Source: CAIWHR01 sp963813415
GTDB taxonomy: Bacteria > Pseudomonadota > Gammaproteobacteria > Burkholderiales > Casimicrobiaceae
NCBI GenBank assembly: GCA_963813415.1
Contig: CAWEYW010000001.1
Span: forward strand, 372,001-436,000
Reading direction: 5' to 3'
DNA length: 64,000 nucleotides
Below are positions 37,088-45,933 of this stretch, piece after piece. The position numbers and the translations under genes were made by a program. The notes beneath the pieces are model-generated. The model ran no database searches. It was not told the DNA's origin and worked only from the letters and a program-made list of their open reading frames with translations. The first letter of the stretch is position 1, and each line of letters starts with the position of its first letter.

Positions 37088-37540
37088 TTATCCGCCGCAA
37101 GCTGGCACCGCCGCGAGAGTGACGGCGGAGACGCCCGTCACCATCAGAAACAGCGCGCTCGTCATCATGCCGGACATCGCCATGAAGCGCGTCCGCCCAT
37201 CGCCGTTCCCGACGAGATGCCGCGCGGTGCCCGGCTTCTCGTCGCGACTGCGGCGCCAGCTCAGCCATGCAGCGATCCCGGCCGCGATGCAGATCGCGAC
37301 CGCGACCGCGTCGACCGCGGTCGTCACCGTACGGAGGTCGCTCCAGATCGGCGACGCGAGCGGTACGTCATGGGGGTAGCAGCCGTGACTGACCAGGCTT
37401 GCGTTGACGAGCAACTGCAGGTTCCACGCGAGCGGAGCACCGATGATTCCGAACCAGATGCTCCAGCGGCCGACACGGCCGCGATGCGGTGACGGGTGCG
37501 GCTGTCGCCGCAGGACGGAGGAAGAGGCGACGACATTCAT
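37088..37540 (-). CDS. Small membrane protein of the oxidase operon
   Basis: The 150-residue protein has three hydrophobic helices: SIWFGIIGAPLAWNLQLLVNASLV, an AVDAVAVAICIAAGIAAWLSW segment, and SGMMTSALFLMVTGVSAVTLA. It overlaps the end of the subunit III gene by four bases. The W-F-x3-GAPxAWxxQ motif of helix 1 recurs in the separate 131-residue protein at 44.2 kb, and helix 3 aligns too, so both belong to one family. Its position suggests a small oxidase subunit or assembly factor, but no function can be proved from sequence. Confidence 0.8.
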   Translation of the reverse strand: MNVVASSSVLRRQPHPSPHRGRVGRWSIWFGIIGAPLAWNLQLLVNASLVSHGCYPHDVPLASPIWSDLRTVTTAVDAVAVAICIAAGIAAWLSWRRSRDEKPGTARHLVGNGDGRTRFMAMSGMMTSALFLMVTGVSAVTLAAVPACGG

Positions 37541-38145
37541 CGGGCGAAGTAGGGTGTCACGTAGAACGCCAGGAATACCGCGACCCACACCGCGGTAACG
37601 AAGTGCCAGTACATGACGGCGATTGCGACCGTCGAATGGCGGCGCGCCCCGAAGTAGCCAAAGCGGGTCCAGACGAACAGCATCACCAGCATCACGACAC
37701 CGACCAACACATGCGTCAGATGGAAACCGGTGACCGTGAAGTAGAGTGACCCGTAGGCGTTCGACGCCGGCGTGAAATGCTTGCGACTCCATTCGAAGCC
37801 TTCGAGACCGACAAAAGCAACCCCCAGCAGCACCGACAGGGCCAACCCAATCAGCAATTGCCTCTGCCTGCCGGCGCGGATGCCCTTCTCGCCCCACCAC
37901 ATCGTCACGCTTCCGAGCAGCAGCACGATCGTGCCGGCGATGGCCAGGTCGAGCTTCGGCGCGCCGTCCGGTGGCCAGGGACCGACCGACTGTGCCGCAA
38001 TGTAGAAGTAGCTGAAGAGCAGGTAGGCGAACAGAGCCGCTTCGGTCGCGATCAATGCGACCATGCCCCACCAGCCCGACGACAAGCGCCCCTTGCTGCC
38101 GACGGGAAGCGCCTCGCCGCTGTAAAGGGTGTCGGAGTTACTCAT
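37537..38145 (-). CDS. Cytochrome c oxidase subunit III
   Basis: The 202-residue protein has five hydrophobic helices typical of bacterial subunit III. It shows MVALIATEAALFAYLLFSYFYIA with the conserved intramembrane Glu, and FTVTGFHLTHVLVGVVML and YWHFVTAVWVAVFLAFYV near the C-terminus. The ATG at 38145 gives the natural N-terminus (MSNSDTLYSGEALP), overlapping the end of the subunit I gene by eight bases. It belongs to the heme-copper oxidase encoded here and supports its stability and proton uptake. Confidence 0.93.
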   Translation of the reverse strand: MSNSDTLYSGEALPVGSKGRLSSGWWGMVALIATEAALFAYLLFSYFYIAAQSVGPWPPDGAPKLDLAIAGTIVLLLGSVTMWWGEKGIRAGRQRQLLIGLALSVLLGVAFVGLEGFEWSRKHFTPASNAYGSLYFTVTGFHLTHVLVGVVMLVMLFVWTRFGYFGARRHSTVAIAVMYWHFVTAVWVAVFLAFYVTPYFAR

Positions 38146-40090
38146 TTGCGATGGCCATGGTCTGCCCGAGTTCGGCTTCGGGCCAGAGCCAAGCGACGGT
38201 TGCCACCAGCGACGCCGCGAGCGCCAGGCCGAAGATCCACCACGAATGCGCCAGCATGCCAATGAAGACGACAGTGACTGCGATCGACAGCAGCAGCGGC
38301 GCAAGAGAGTCGCCCGGCATGCGCAGGATCACGTCCGGCACCGCGTCGAGCGGCGTGGTACCGATGGTTTCGCGGCCGTCGTCGAGCAGGAAGCCCTCGG
38401 TCGTCGAACTCTCGCCGTTCCGCCGTTCCATCTGGCTTTCCCACAGTGGATAGCGGCTCGCGACCACTGGGATTACCGCGAAGTTGTAGGCCGGTGGCGG
38501 CGACGCGGTCGCCCATTCCAGCGACGGCGCGTGCCAGGGGTTCGGACCGGCGCGCTCCCCTCGGCGCAGGCTGTGCCACACATTGATCAGAAAGAGCAGC
38601 ACGCCGAATGCGAACACATAGGCGCCGATCGTGATCACGAGGTTGACCGGTCCCCAGCCAAGCCCTGCCGGATAAGTGTAGATGCGGCGCGGCATCCCGA
38701 GCAGGCCGGCGATATGCATCGGGAAGAAGCCAACGTTGAAGCCGATGAACATGATCCAGAAATTCCATTTGCCGAGCCGCTCGTTCATCATCCGACCGGT
38801 GAATTTCGGGAACCAGTAATAGATCCCGCCGACCACCGGGAACACGTTGATGCCGATGAGCACGTAGTGCAGGTGGGCCACGACGAAGTAGGTGTCGGTG
38901 AGTTGGGTATCGACGGGGACCGCGGCGGTCATGAAGCCCGAGACGCCCCCGATCACGAACACCACCACGAAGCCCGCGAAGAACAGGAAGGCTGTCGTAA
39001 ACACGGGCCGGCCGGTCCAGATCGTCGCCAGCCAGGCGAACACCGCGACGGCGCTCGGGATCACGATGACGAAGCTCGCGGCACTGAAGAAGGACAGCGA
39101 CAGCGGCGGAAGGCCCGTTGCGAACATATGATGAACCCAGACGCCGAAGCCAAGCACCATCGTCGTCACCGTCGCGAGCGCGACCGCGGTGTAGCCGACC
39201 AGCGGACGGCGGCAGAACGTCGGCAGGCCGTCCGAGACCATGCCCATCGCCGGCAGCACGATGGCGTACACCCACGGGTGGCCGAACATCCAGAAGAGGT
39301 GCTGCCAGAGCAGAGGCTGCCCGCCGCCGGTGACGTCAAAGAAATGCATGCCGAAACGGCGGTCCAGCCACAGCATCAGGAAGGCGAGGCTCACGGCCGG
39401 CACCGCGAAGACGTTCCCGACGGATGCGGTCAATGTGCCCCAGATCAGGATCGGCACGCGGTTGATCGACATGCCGGGCGCGCGGGTGCGGATGAGCGTA
39501 ACGATGAAGTTGATCGACCCGACCGTGGTCGAGATGCCGAGCATGACCATTCCGAGCGCATACAAGTCGATGTTGATGCCGGGATTGAAGTCAAGAGACG
39601 CGTATGGAACATAGTTGAACCAGCCCGCGTCGGGCGCCTTGCCGAGGGGAAAACTCCCGTAGAGGAAAAGACCCGAGAACAGGAAGATCCAGTACGAGAA
39701 CGCGTTGAGGCGCGGGAAGGCCATGTCACGCGAGCCTAGCAGCAGCGGCCAGAGGAAATTGCTGAACCCGGACAGCACCGGCAACGCATACAGGAAGATC
39801 ATGGTCACGCCGTGCATCGTGAAGAGCTGGTTGTACTGCTCCGGCGTCAGCAAGGTCTGGTTCGGTTGCGCGAGTTGCGCACGCATCACCGCGGCTTCCA
39901 GGCCACCGAGGATCAGGAAGATGAACGACGTGACGAGGTAGCGCTTGCCGATCGACTTGTGGTCGACGGATGCGAGCGCACCGATCCAGCCGGCGCGAGT
40001 CTCCCAGATGCGCTGCAGGCGCGGCGCAATGCTCGCGTCGTCCGCGGGCCGAGCGATGACAGGGGTGCGCAAGGCGTCGGTATTGGCCAC
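38138..40090 (-). CDS. Heme-copper oxidase subunit I (caa3-like, atypical proton channels)
   Basis: The 650-residue protein is subunit I of an A-family-like heme-copper oxidase with about 14 helices. Heme and CuB ligands are present: His93 (TMHGV), His271 and Tyr275 (GHPWVY), His320/His321 (WVHHMF), His406 and His408 (VAHLHYV). Unusually, the D-channel Glu expected as GHPEVY is Trp273, and the K-channel Lys expected in IPTGVK is Ala349 (IPSAVA). The Mg-ligand His in QLHDTY is Thr398. The channel-entry Asp is kept (D122 in SRDMAFPRLN), but the second Asn is Ala130. The subunit II gene ends 13 bases upstream. It reduces O2 using cytochrome c. Confidence 0.93.
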   Translation of the reverse strand: MANTDALRTPVIARPADDASIAPRLQRIWETRAGWIGALASVDHKSIGKRYLVTSFIFLILGGLEAAVMRAQLAQPNQTLLTPEQYNQLFTMHGVTMIFLYALPVLSGFSNFLWPLLLGSRDMAFPRLNAFSYWIFLFSGLFLYGSFPLGKAPDAGWFNYVPYASLDFNPGINIDLYALGMVMLGISTTVGSINFIVTLIRTRAPGMSINRVPILIWGTLTASVGNVFAVPAVSLAFLMLWLDRRFGMHFFDVTGGGQPLLWQHLFWMFGHPWVYAIVLPAMGMVSDGLPTFCRRPLVGYTAVALATVTTMVLGFGVWVHHMFATGLPPLSLSFFSAASFVIVIPSAVAVFAWLATIWTGRPVFTTAFLFFAGFVVVFVIGGVSGFMTAAVPVDTQLTDTYFVVAHLHYVLIGINVFPVVGGIYYWFPKFTGRMMNERLGKWNFWIMFIGFNVGFFPMHIAGLLGMPRRIYTYPAGLGWGPVNLVITIGAYVFAFGVLLFLINVWHSLRRGERAGPNPWHAPSLEWATASPPPAYNFAVIPVVASRYPLWESQMERRNGESSTTEGFLLDDGRETIGTTPLDAVPDVILRMPGDSLAPLLLSIAVTVVFIGMLAHSWWIFGLALAASLVATVAWLWPEAELGQTMAIANE

Positions 40091-40103
40091 GTACGGCTCC
40101 GCT

Positions 40104-41117
40104 CTAGTGCAAGGTCTCGAGGTAGGTCACGACGGCGCTCAGGTCCGGCCCCGAGAGCGCGAGCGTCGGCATCCTCGAACCGGGCTTGAGCGCCTGAGAG
40201 TCGGCGATCCAGGCGGCGAGGTTTCCAGGCGTGTTCTTGAGTAGACCCGCACCAATGGTTTGCCGGCTCATCAGGTGGGTCAGGTCCGGGCCCACAATCC
40301 CTCCGGCCGGGGCGCCACGCACCGTGTGGCAGGCAGCGCAGTGCGCGACGAATGCCTGTTCGCCGCGCCGCACCGCGTCGGAGGCCGGCACGAGCGCGTC
40401 CTTCAACTGGCCTTGCTCCCAGGCGAGATAGTCCTGCGGCGCATCGGCGATCACGTACATGGCCATGTGCGCATGTTGCGCGCCGCAATATTCGCCGCAC
40501 TGTCCTCGGTACACGCCCGGCCGATCGGCCTGAAGCCAGGTGACGTTCGTCTGCCCCGGAATCACGTCCATCTTGCCGGCCAGGTGGGGAATCCAGAACG
40601 AGTGGATCACGTCATGGCTGCTGAGCTCGATGCGCACCGGGCGCCCGACAGGAATGTGGATCTCGTTGGCCGTCGTGAAGATGCGCGACGGCTCGATGCT
40701 GCGGTAACGCACGCCCCACCACCACTGCGCGGCGGTGACCTCGAGCGTGAGGTCGGCTGCACGAAGGGGCATGGCGGTCGCGGCGAGTGTGAACATCGTC
40801 CACACGGCGCATCCGATCAGCACGAGTGTCGAGAGCCCGACGCCGACGTAGATCCAGGTCGTGCCGCCTTCATCGCGGTGCACTGCGAGTTCGCTTGGAT
40901 CGGCGGGCCGTGCGCGCCGGCGTACGATTGCCGCAAGCAAAAGCACGGTGATGATGAGCGTAACCACGATCGAGACGATGCCCAGCCCCCAGCCGAGTCG
41001 CGTGGCCGGATCGCCGGCAGGTCCGTACGTGCGCAAGTACGACATCGCCGGCTCCGCGGCGGCGACGAGCGGCGTGGTGCATAGCGCCGCCGCAGCGATG
41101 AGGCGATACCGCTTCAC
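40104..41117 (-). CDS. Cytochrome c oxidase subunit II with fused cytochrome c domain
   Basis: The 337-residue protein has a signal peptide and two membrane helices (about 42-65 and 89-112), then a cupredoxin domain. CuA ligands are His172 (VIHSFW), Cys207, Glu209, Cys211, His215 and Met218 (CGEYCGAQHAHM). A C-terminal cytochrome c domain (from about residue 250) has the heme motif CAACH at 260-264 and a distal Met in SRMPTLAL. This fused form defines caa3-type oxidases, which accept electrons through their own cytochrome c. It overlaps the lipoprotein cytochrome gene by four bases. Confidence 0.94.
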   Translation of the reverse strand: MKRYRLIAAAALCTTPLVAAAEPAMSYLRTYGPAGDPATRLGWGLGIVSIVVTLIITVLLLAAIVRRRARPADPSELAVHRDEGGTTWIYVGVGLSTLVLIGCAVWTMFTLAATAMPLRAADLTLEVTAAQWWWGVRYRSIEPSRIFTTANEIHIPVGRPVRIELSSHDVIHSFWIPHLAGKMDVIPGQTNVTWLQADRPGVYRGQCGEYCGAQHAHMAMYVIADAPQDYLAWEQGQLKDALVPASDAVRRGEQAFVAHCAACHTVRGAPAGGIVGPDLTHLMSRQTIGAGLLKNTPGNLAAWIADSQALKPGSRMPTLALSGPDLSAVVTYLETLH

Positions 41118-41773
41118 TTGCCGGTCCCCGGTGCCGGGGTAATGTCCGGGTTGGGGGCAACATCCGGCGGCGACGGCGAGCGACCTTCGGGCTTTGGCGC
41201 ACCGGCGGTGCCGCTCCCCGGCGGCAGAGTCGCCACGACTCCGGGCGCAACGTTCTGGCCGACGCGGTCCCCTTGGATCGCCGACTCGTACTCATTCGCC
41301 GGGTAAGTGCCACCGAGCGACTCCAGGTAGGCGACGATCTTCCAGATGTCCTGCGGCGGAAGGGCCGGGTTCCAGGCCGGCATGCCCTGCGGGCGTCCCT
41401 CGTAGATCGACTTGAACAGCGAGACCGGGACGCCGCCGTAACGCCAGTAGCCATCGGTAAGGTTGGGCCCCATGCCGCCCTTCGCGTCGTAGCCATGACA
41501 GCCGGCACAATTCATCCGGATGAACAGGTCGTGGCCTTCGCGTGCGGCCTGGGCGTTGTCCCGGTACGGATTAGGCAAGCGGTTCGCGAGCGTGCTCTCC
41601 GCTGCGCCGGCCACGTCGCCCAGCGGCACCGCCGCGATCGCATCCTGGGCAGGCTCGGCGTGGAACGGAGGACCCGCCGTGCTGCCGCCGGTATAGCGCC
41701 CGCAGGCTGTGAGCCCTGCTGCGCAAATCGCCACCGCGAGGATCGTGCGGACCGGGCGATGTGGACCGTTCAC
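41114..41773 (-). CDS. Lipoprotein cytochrome c
   Basis: The 219-residue protein has a signal peptide ending in a lipobox (LTAC, Cys about residue 24), so it is probably anchored to a membrane by lipid. A single heme motif CAGCH lies near residue 90 and a distal Met in PQGMPAWN follows. The C-terminal 60 residues are Pro/Gly-rich and low in complexity (PEGRSPSPPDVAPNPDITPAP), perhaps a flexible tether. It overlaps the dehydrogenase gene upstream and the subunit II gene downstream by four bases each. It is the likely electron shuttle from dehydrogenase to oxidase. Confidence 0.9.
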   Translation of the reverse strand: MNGPHRPVRTILAVAICAAGLTACGRYTGGSTAGPPFHAEPAQDAIAAVPLGDVAGAAESTLANRLPNPYRDNAQAAREGHDLFIRMNCAGCHGYDAKGGMGPNLTDGYWRYGGVPVSLFKSIYEGRPQGMPAWNPALPPQDIWKIVAYLESLGGTYPANEYESAIQGDRVGQNVAPGVVATLPPGSGTAGAPKPEGRSPSPPDVAPNPDITPAPGTGK

Positions 41774-43707
41774 GGCTTGGCCCCCATGCCGCGGTCGTGC
41801 CGCGCTGCGGGAGCAGTCCCCTCAGTGGTGAGCATCCCGGCGCCGCTGTGCGGTGACTCGCCGTCGATCGAGAAGACGTAGAGCGAGCCGCCGCGCGGCG
41901 GAAAGCCCGGCATCGATGCGCTGACCATCGCCGCACCGCCGACACCCGAGTAGACGGCGACGTACTGACGCTTGTCGGGCCCGAGATAGGTCATCGGCTG
42001 GCCGATGATCCCGGAGCCGACCTTCTGGGACCACAGCACCTTCCCGCTCCTCGCATCCACTGCACGGAACCAGCCGTCGACCGTGCCATAGAAAACGAGA
42101 TCGCCGGCCGTGGCGAGTGCGCCGCTCATCGTCATGAACTGCTCCTTGACCGACCAGACCTTCTTGCCGGCCACCGGGTCCCACGCGATGAATTCGCCCC
42201 AGTTGCCGCCCGGTGCGGCGTAGCGTTTCATTTCCATGCCGTCGTACGGCGTCCCCGGGATGTACGACTGGGGATGGTCCGTGAGGTCCATGCAGATGTT
42301 GAAAATGCCGGCATAGACGAGGCCGGTGCGGGGTGAGAAAGCCGCCGGCTGCCAGTCCTTGCCGCCGATGTCCGGCGGACATACGTGCTGCAGCTTGACG
42401 TTCGGCTTGGGTTGCATTTCCGGGACGACCTTCGGCATGCCGGTCTTCAGGTCGATCCCGCTCGACCAGTTTTGGTAGGCGAACGGTTCGGCTACCAGGA
42501 CTTCGCCGGTCGTGCGATCGATCGTGTACGCAAAGGCATTGCGATCGAAGTGGACCAGGACCTTGCGCGGCCGGCCCTGGAACGTCACATCGACCAACAC
42601 GTTCTCGTTGACGCCGTCGTAGTCCCACTGGTCATGCGGGGTCAACTGGTAGGCCCACTTGGCCATGCCTGTGGTCGCGTCGCGCGCAAAGACGGCACTG
42701 GTCCAGAGGTTATAGCCTGGCCGCTGGGATGGCACTCGCGGACCCGGATTGCTGGTGCCGTAGTAGATCAGGTTGGTCTCGGGATCGTACGAGACCCACG
42801 CCCACGCGGATCCCGCCCCCGTCTTCCACATTCCCGCCGGCCAGCTGGTCATGCCGAGATCCTTGCCGACCATCCACGAATAGAAAGGCTTGAACTCGGG
42901 GCCAATGCGCACGTCCTTGTCAGCCCCAGTGCTGCGCGCGCGCCACAACTCCTTGCCAGTCTTGACGTCGAGCGCTGCGAGGTAGCCCCAGACGCCGAGC
43001 TCGCCACCGCTGTTGCCCACGTAGACCTTGTCGCCAACGGCGAATGGCGCCATGGTCATCGTCTCGCCGCGCGTCACGTCCCCCATCTTCGTGCGCCAGA
43101 GTTCCTTGCCGGTTTTCGCGTCGAGCGCGATCGTGTGGTCGTCGAGCAGGTTGTAGATCAGCTTGCCGTCGACGTAGACGGCGCCACGATTGACGGTGTC
43201 GCAACATGCCTTACCGACAGCGAGGGGCGCCGGGCGCGGGTCGTACGACCACTTGATCGGTGCTCCCGGCTTGCTCAGGTCGAGGGCGTACGCAAGATTC
43301 GGAAATGGCGTGACCAGGTACATCGTGTCGCCGACGACGAGCGGCGCAGCCTCATGGCCGTTCGGCGTGCCGTCGGAGAACGTCCAGGCGATGCGCAGCT
43401 TGGCGACGTTCGCCGTAGTGATCTGATCCAGCGGACTGTAGCGCGTGTTCGCGTAGTCGCGCGCCTGGCTGTGCCATTCGCCAGGCGGGTCGTTCGGCGC
43501 CAGATTGGCATGAGCGCCGTTCAGTGGCGCGTCGGAAGGACTGGTCGACGCCCCTGAGGTAGAAGGGGAAGCATTGGGTTGCGCACCGGGCGAGCTGGCT
43601 ACACCGGTGGTCTGCGCGTTCGCAGCGAGCTGCGGGCCGAACACGAGGAGCGCGGCAGCGATGCTGCCGCCCATAGCTCTGCGCAACGCGAAGGTGATGT
43701 CATTCAT
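41770..43707 (-). CDS. PQQ-dependent alcohol dehydrogenase, lanthanide-type (XoxF/ExaF-like)
   Basis: The 645-residue periplasmic quinoprotein has a signal peptide and an eight-bladed propeller of methanol/ethanol dehydrogenase type. The vicinal disulfide Cys168-Cys169 (KACCDTVNRG), Glu236 (GGELG) and Asn320 (YYGTSN) are present. The catalytic Asp362 is followed by Asp364 in QWDYDG. The second Asp is the residue that marks lanthanide-binding enzymes; calcium enzymes have Ala there. The natural start is ATG 43707 (MNDITFALRR). No XoxG/XoxJ or PQQ biosynthesis genes lie nearby; instead the gene heads an oxidase operon. Alcohols are the likely substrates. Confidence 0.92.
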   Translation of the reverse strand: MNDITFALRRAMGGSIAAALLVFGPQLAANAQTTGVASSPGAQPNASPSTSGASTSPSDAPLNGAHANLAPNDPPGEWHSQARDYANTRYSPLDQITTANVAKLRIAWTFSDGTPNGHEAAPLVVGDTMYLVTPFPNLAYALDLSKPGAPIKWSYDPRPAPLAVGKACCDTVNRGAVYVDGKLIYNLLDDHTIALDAKTGKELWRTKMGDVTRGETMTMAPFAVGDKVYVGNSGGELGVWGYLAALDVKTGKELWRARSTGADKDVRIGPEFKPFYSWMVGKDLGMTSWPAGMWKTGAGSAWAWVSYDPETNLIYYGTSNPGPRVPSQRPGYNLWTSAVFARDATTGMAKWAYQLTPHDQWDYDGVNENVLVDVTFQGRPRKVLVHFDRNAFAYTIDRTTGEVLVAEPFAYQNWSSGIDLKTGMPKVVPEMQPKPNVKLQHVCPPDIGGKDWQPAAFSPRTGLVYAGIFNICMDLTDHPQSYIPGTPYDGMEMKRYAAPGGNWGEFIAWDPVAGKKVWSVKEQFMTMSGALATAGDLVFYGTVDGWFRAVDARSGKVLWSQKVGSGIIGQPMTYLGPDKRQYVAVYSGVGGAAMVSASMPGFPPRGGSLYVFSIDGESPHSGAGMLTTEGTAPAARHDRGMGAKP

Positions 43708-44154
43708 GCGTGGTGTCCGTGTCGATGGCAATGAGCGTGTCCTTACTTGCTTTCGGGCAATAGTATTGAAACCGCAATTTGCGCGCCAGCCTCCTCGCTG
43801 CTCGTGCCCGCGTTTACGATGCTGTCGCGTTCGTCGTCGGCGCTCGCGCCAACGTGCCGAGCAAAACAGGCATTCGCCCATGTGGTGCCCAGCGTTCTGC
43901 CGCATCATGACGACCATTGGCGTAGTACCTCTCGCTGGCATCTGGCGGCATCCACTGGAAAAAAAGTAAATGGTGCCTGCAAATCTTGCCGCCTCGCCCG
44001 CGTCGTATGGCGGGACTGCATTTCCATCAGTGGGAATCAAAGCAGCGCAGTTGCGGCGGTTGGTGCGCGATTTGCGAGGCGGCAACCATAACTACTGGCA
44101 TTGCATTGGCTGCCGCTACGGCGGCCCGGCGCGCAGCCCCGACGAGGTCACACG
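43708..44154. promoter_or_regulatory. Divergent region between dehydrogenase operon and small membrane-protein gene
   Basis: These 447 bases hold no recognised gene and must contain the promoter of the seven-gene dehydrogenase/oxidase operon and that of the 44.2 kb gene. I see no clear operator. Confidence 0.4.
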
Positions 44155-44550
44155 ATGCGTGCTGCTGTCGAGACTTTCCTTCCACCTTCGCCGCGCCGAA
44201 TGTGGTTCGCGCTCTTCGGCGCGCCGATAGCGTGGGCGATGCAGGGACTGATCGTGTGGTACGACGAGGCGCACGCATGTAGCCGCAGCAGCGCAGGTTC
44301 GGACGCCGGCATCCGCGCGATGGAACTCGGCGTCACCACGACGGTGGGAGTCGTCGCGGTGGTTGCGCTCCTCTTCGCCGTCGAGCGATGGCGGGAGTCG
44401 CGCGATCCGCGCTTCACGTCGACTCGCGTCGGTAAGCGGCCCGATCTCCTGGCGGCGGCAGCGATGTTCGTCAGCAGCACGTTTCTGATAAGCATTCTGG
44501 TCACGGGGTTTGCGGGCGTAATGCTCAACCTGTGCCAGGTCGTGCGATGA
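44155..44550 (+). CDS. Small membrane protein related to the oxidase-operon protein at 37.1 kb
   Basis: The 131-residue protein has three hydrophobic helices. Helix 1 reads MWFALFGAPIAWAMQGLIVWY, helix 2 TTTVGVVAVVALLFAVERW and helix 3 MFVSSTFLISILVTGFAGVML. The WF-GAPxAW-Q motif, the pattern of helix 2 ending in a Trp-Arg-x-Ser-Arg loop (WRESRDPR versus WRRSRDEK), and helix 3 match the 150-residue protein in the oxidase operon. A GAGGT site precedes the ATG at 44155. It is transcribed away from that operon. The function is unknown. Confidence 0.75.
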   Translation: MRAAVETFLPPSPRRMWFALFGAPIAWAMQGLIVWYDEAHACSRSSAGSDAGIRAMELGVTTTVGVVAVVALLFAVERWRESRDPRFTSTRVGKRPDLLAAAAMFVSSTFLISILVTGFAGVMLNLCQVVR

Positions 44551-44649
44551 AGCCGGCCTTGTTGCTCGTTCGCCGTCGCCCGTGAGGGCAGTCAAGGCGG
44601 TTGCATCACGTCACGGGCGCTCGGCCCGGAAGGGCGCCGTGGGTGCCGG

Positions 44650-45930
44650 CTAGAAGTGCCGCACCAGGAGCAGCGACAGGGGTTCGATGTAGGTGATCAA
44701 CAAGAGAACGATCAGGTTCGCAGCCAGCAGCGGCAACAGTGCCCGGGTCGCGGCGCCGATCCGCACTTGCGCGAGCTTCGCGGCGATGAACAATGCCGGC
44801 CCGGCCGGCGGGTGCACGAGGGCGATCGCGAGATTCGCGGTGACCACCACGCCGAAATGGACGAGATTGATGTGGAAGGCCTGCGCGATGGGGAGCAACA
44901 ACGGCGCCGTCAGCAGCATGGCCGGCAGAGGCTCGATGAACATCCCGAGCAGCAGCAAGGCGATGTTCACGAGCAGCAGGAACTGCCACGGCGCGGTCGC
45001 GACTTTCGTCACCCAGGCGGCGAGTTGCACGGCCACCTGCTCCGCCGTCACGAGCCACGCCAGGGCACCCGTCGCGCCGACGATCAGCATGACGACCGCG
45101 CTCGTACGGAGCGCCGTCAGGAGCATGGCGGGGAGATCGCGTACCGTGATGTCGCGGTACAGCACGAGGGAGACGACGAGGCCGTAGATCACCGACACGG
45201 CCGCCGCTTCGGTCGGCGTGAACAGTCCCGACCAGATGCCGCCGACGATGATGATCGGCATCACGAGCGCCGGGCCCGCATCCTTGAACGCGGCCCACAT
45301 CTCGGCGCGGCTCGCGCGCGTGCTGCCGTTGTCGCACCCGGTCTTCTTCCCGTACCACACGCAAACCAGGCAAAGCACCACCGCGAGAACGATCGCCGGG
45401 ATGATTCCCGCCATCCCCAGCTGCCGCATCGACACACCCGACATGAACGCGAACACCAGGAACGGAATCGACAGTGGCATCAAGAGGGCGAGCGTGCCGG
45501 CCACGGCGAGAAGCGCCGCGATGAACGGCCGACCGTAGCCCCGCCCGACCATCGCCGGAACGACGAGCGAGCCGATCGCCGCGGTATCGGCCAACGCCGA
45601 TCCCGATACGCCTCCGAACATGAGGCACGACGTTACCGCGACGATGCCGAGCCCGCCCGGCAGGAAGCCGACCATCGTTCGCGTGAAGTTGACGATGCGC
45701 CGGCCCACGCCGCCGTGCGACAGCAGCTCGCCCGCGAAGATAAAGAGCGGCACGGCGATCAGCAGGAACGGCTCGACGCCGCTGATGTACGAAAGGAAGA
45801 TCGTGGTCAGCGGGTAATCGAAACCCTTCACCCAGATCGCGCCCACCGTCGCGATCAGGATGGCGTACACCAGCGGCACGCCGGCGAGCGCGATCGCGAT
45901 GAAGGCACCGAAGATCTCGAGGGCCAGCAT
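44650..45930 (-). CDS. dctM: TRAP transporter large permease DctM
   Basis: The 426-residue protein has about twelve hydrophobic helices and typical DctM motifs (TIFLSYISGVEPFLLIAVPLFIFAGELL, residues about 42-69, and MFGGVSGSALADTAAIGSLVVPAM). It is the ion-coupled translocating subunit of a tripartite ATP-independent periplasmic transporter. Its start lies three bases after the dctQ stop. With dctP and dctQ and the lactonase and dehydrogenases upstream it forms a sugar-acid or organic-acid uptake unit. Confidence 0.95.
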   Translation of the reverse strand: MLALEIFGAFIAIALAGVPLVYAILIATVGAIWVKGFDYPLTTIFLSYISGVEPFLLIAVPLFIFAGELLSHGGVGRRIVNFTRTMVGFLPGGLGIVAVTSCLMFGGVSGSALADTAAIGSLVVPAMVGRGYGRPFIAALLAVAGTLALLMPLSIPFLVFAFMSGVSMRQLGMAGIIPAIVLAVVLCLVCVWYGKKTGCDNGSTRASRAEMWAAFKDAGPALVMPIIIVGGIWSGLFTPTEAAAVSVIYGLVVSLVLYRDITVRDLPAMLLTALRTSAVVMLIVGATGALAWLVTAEQVAVQLAAWVTKVATAPWQFLLLVNIALLLLGMFIEPLPAMLLTAPLLLPIAQAFHINLVHFGVVVTANLAIALVHPPAGPALFIAAKLAQVRIGAATRALLPLLAANLIVLLLITYIEPLSLLLVRHF

Positions 45931-45933
45931 CGG

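Noticed and set aside
38129..39739. Plus-strand frame opposite oxidase subunit I
   Set aside because: The sequence is His/Asp/Arg-rich and unlike any protein; subunit I motifs on the other strand are unambiguous.
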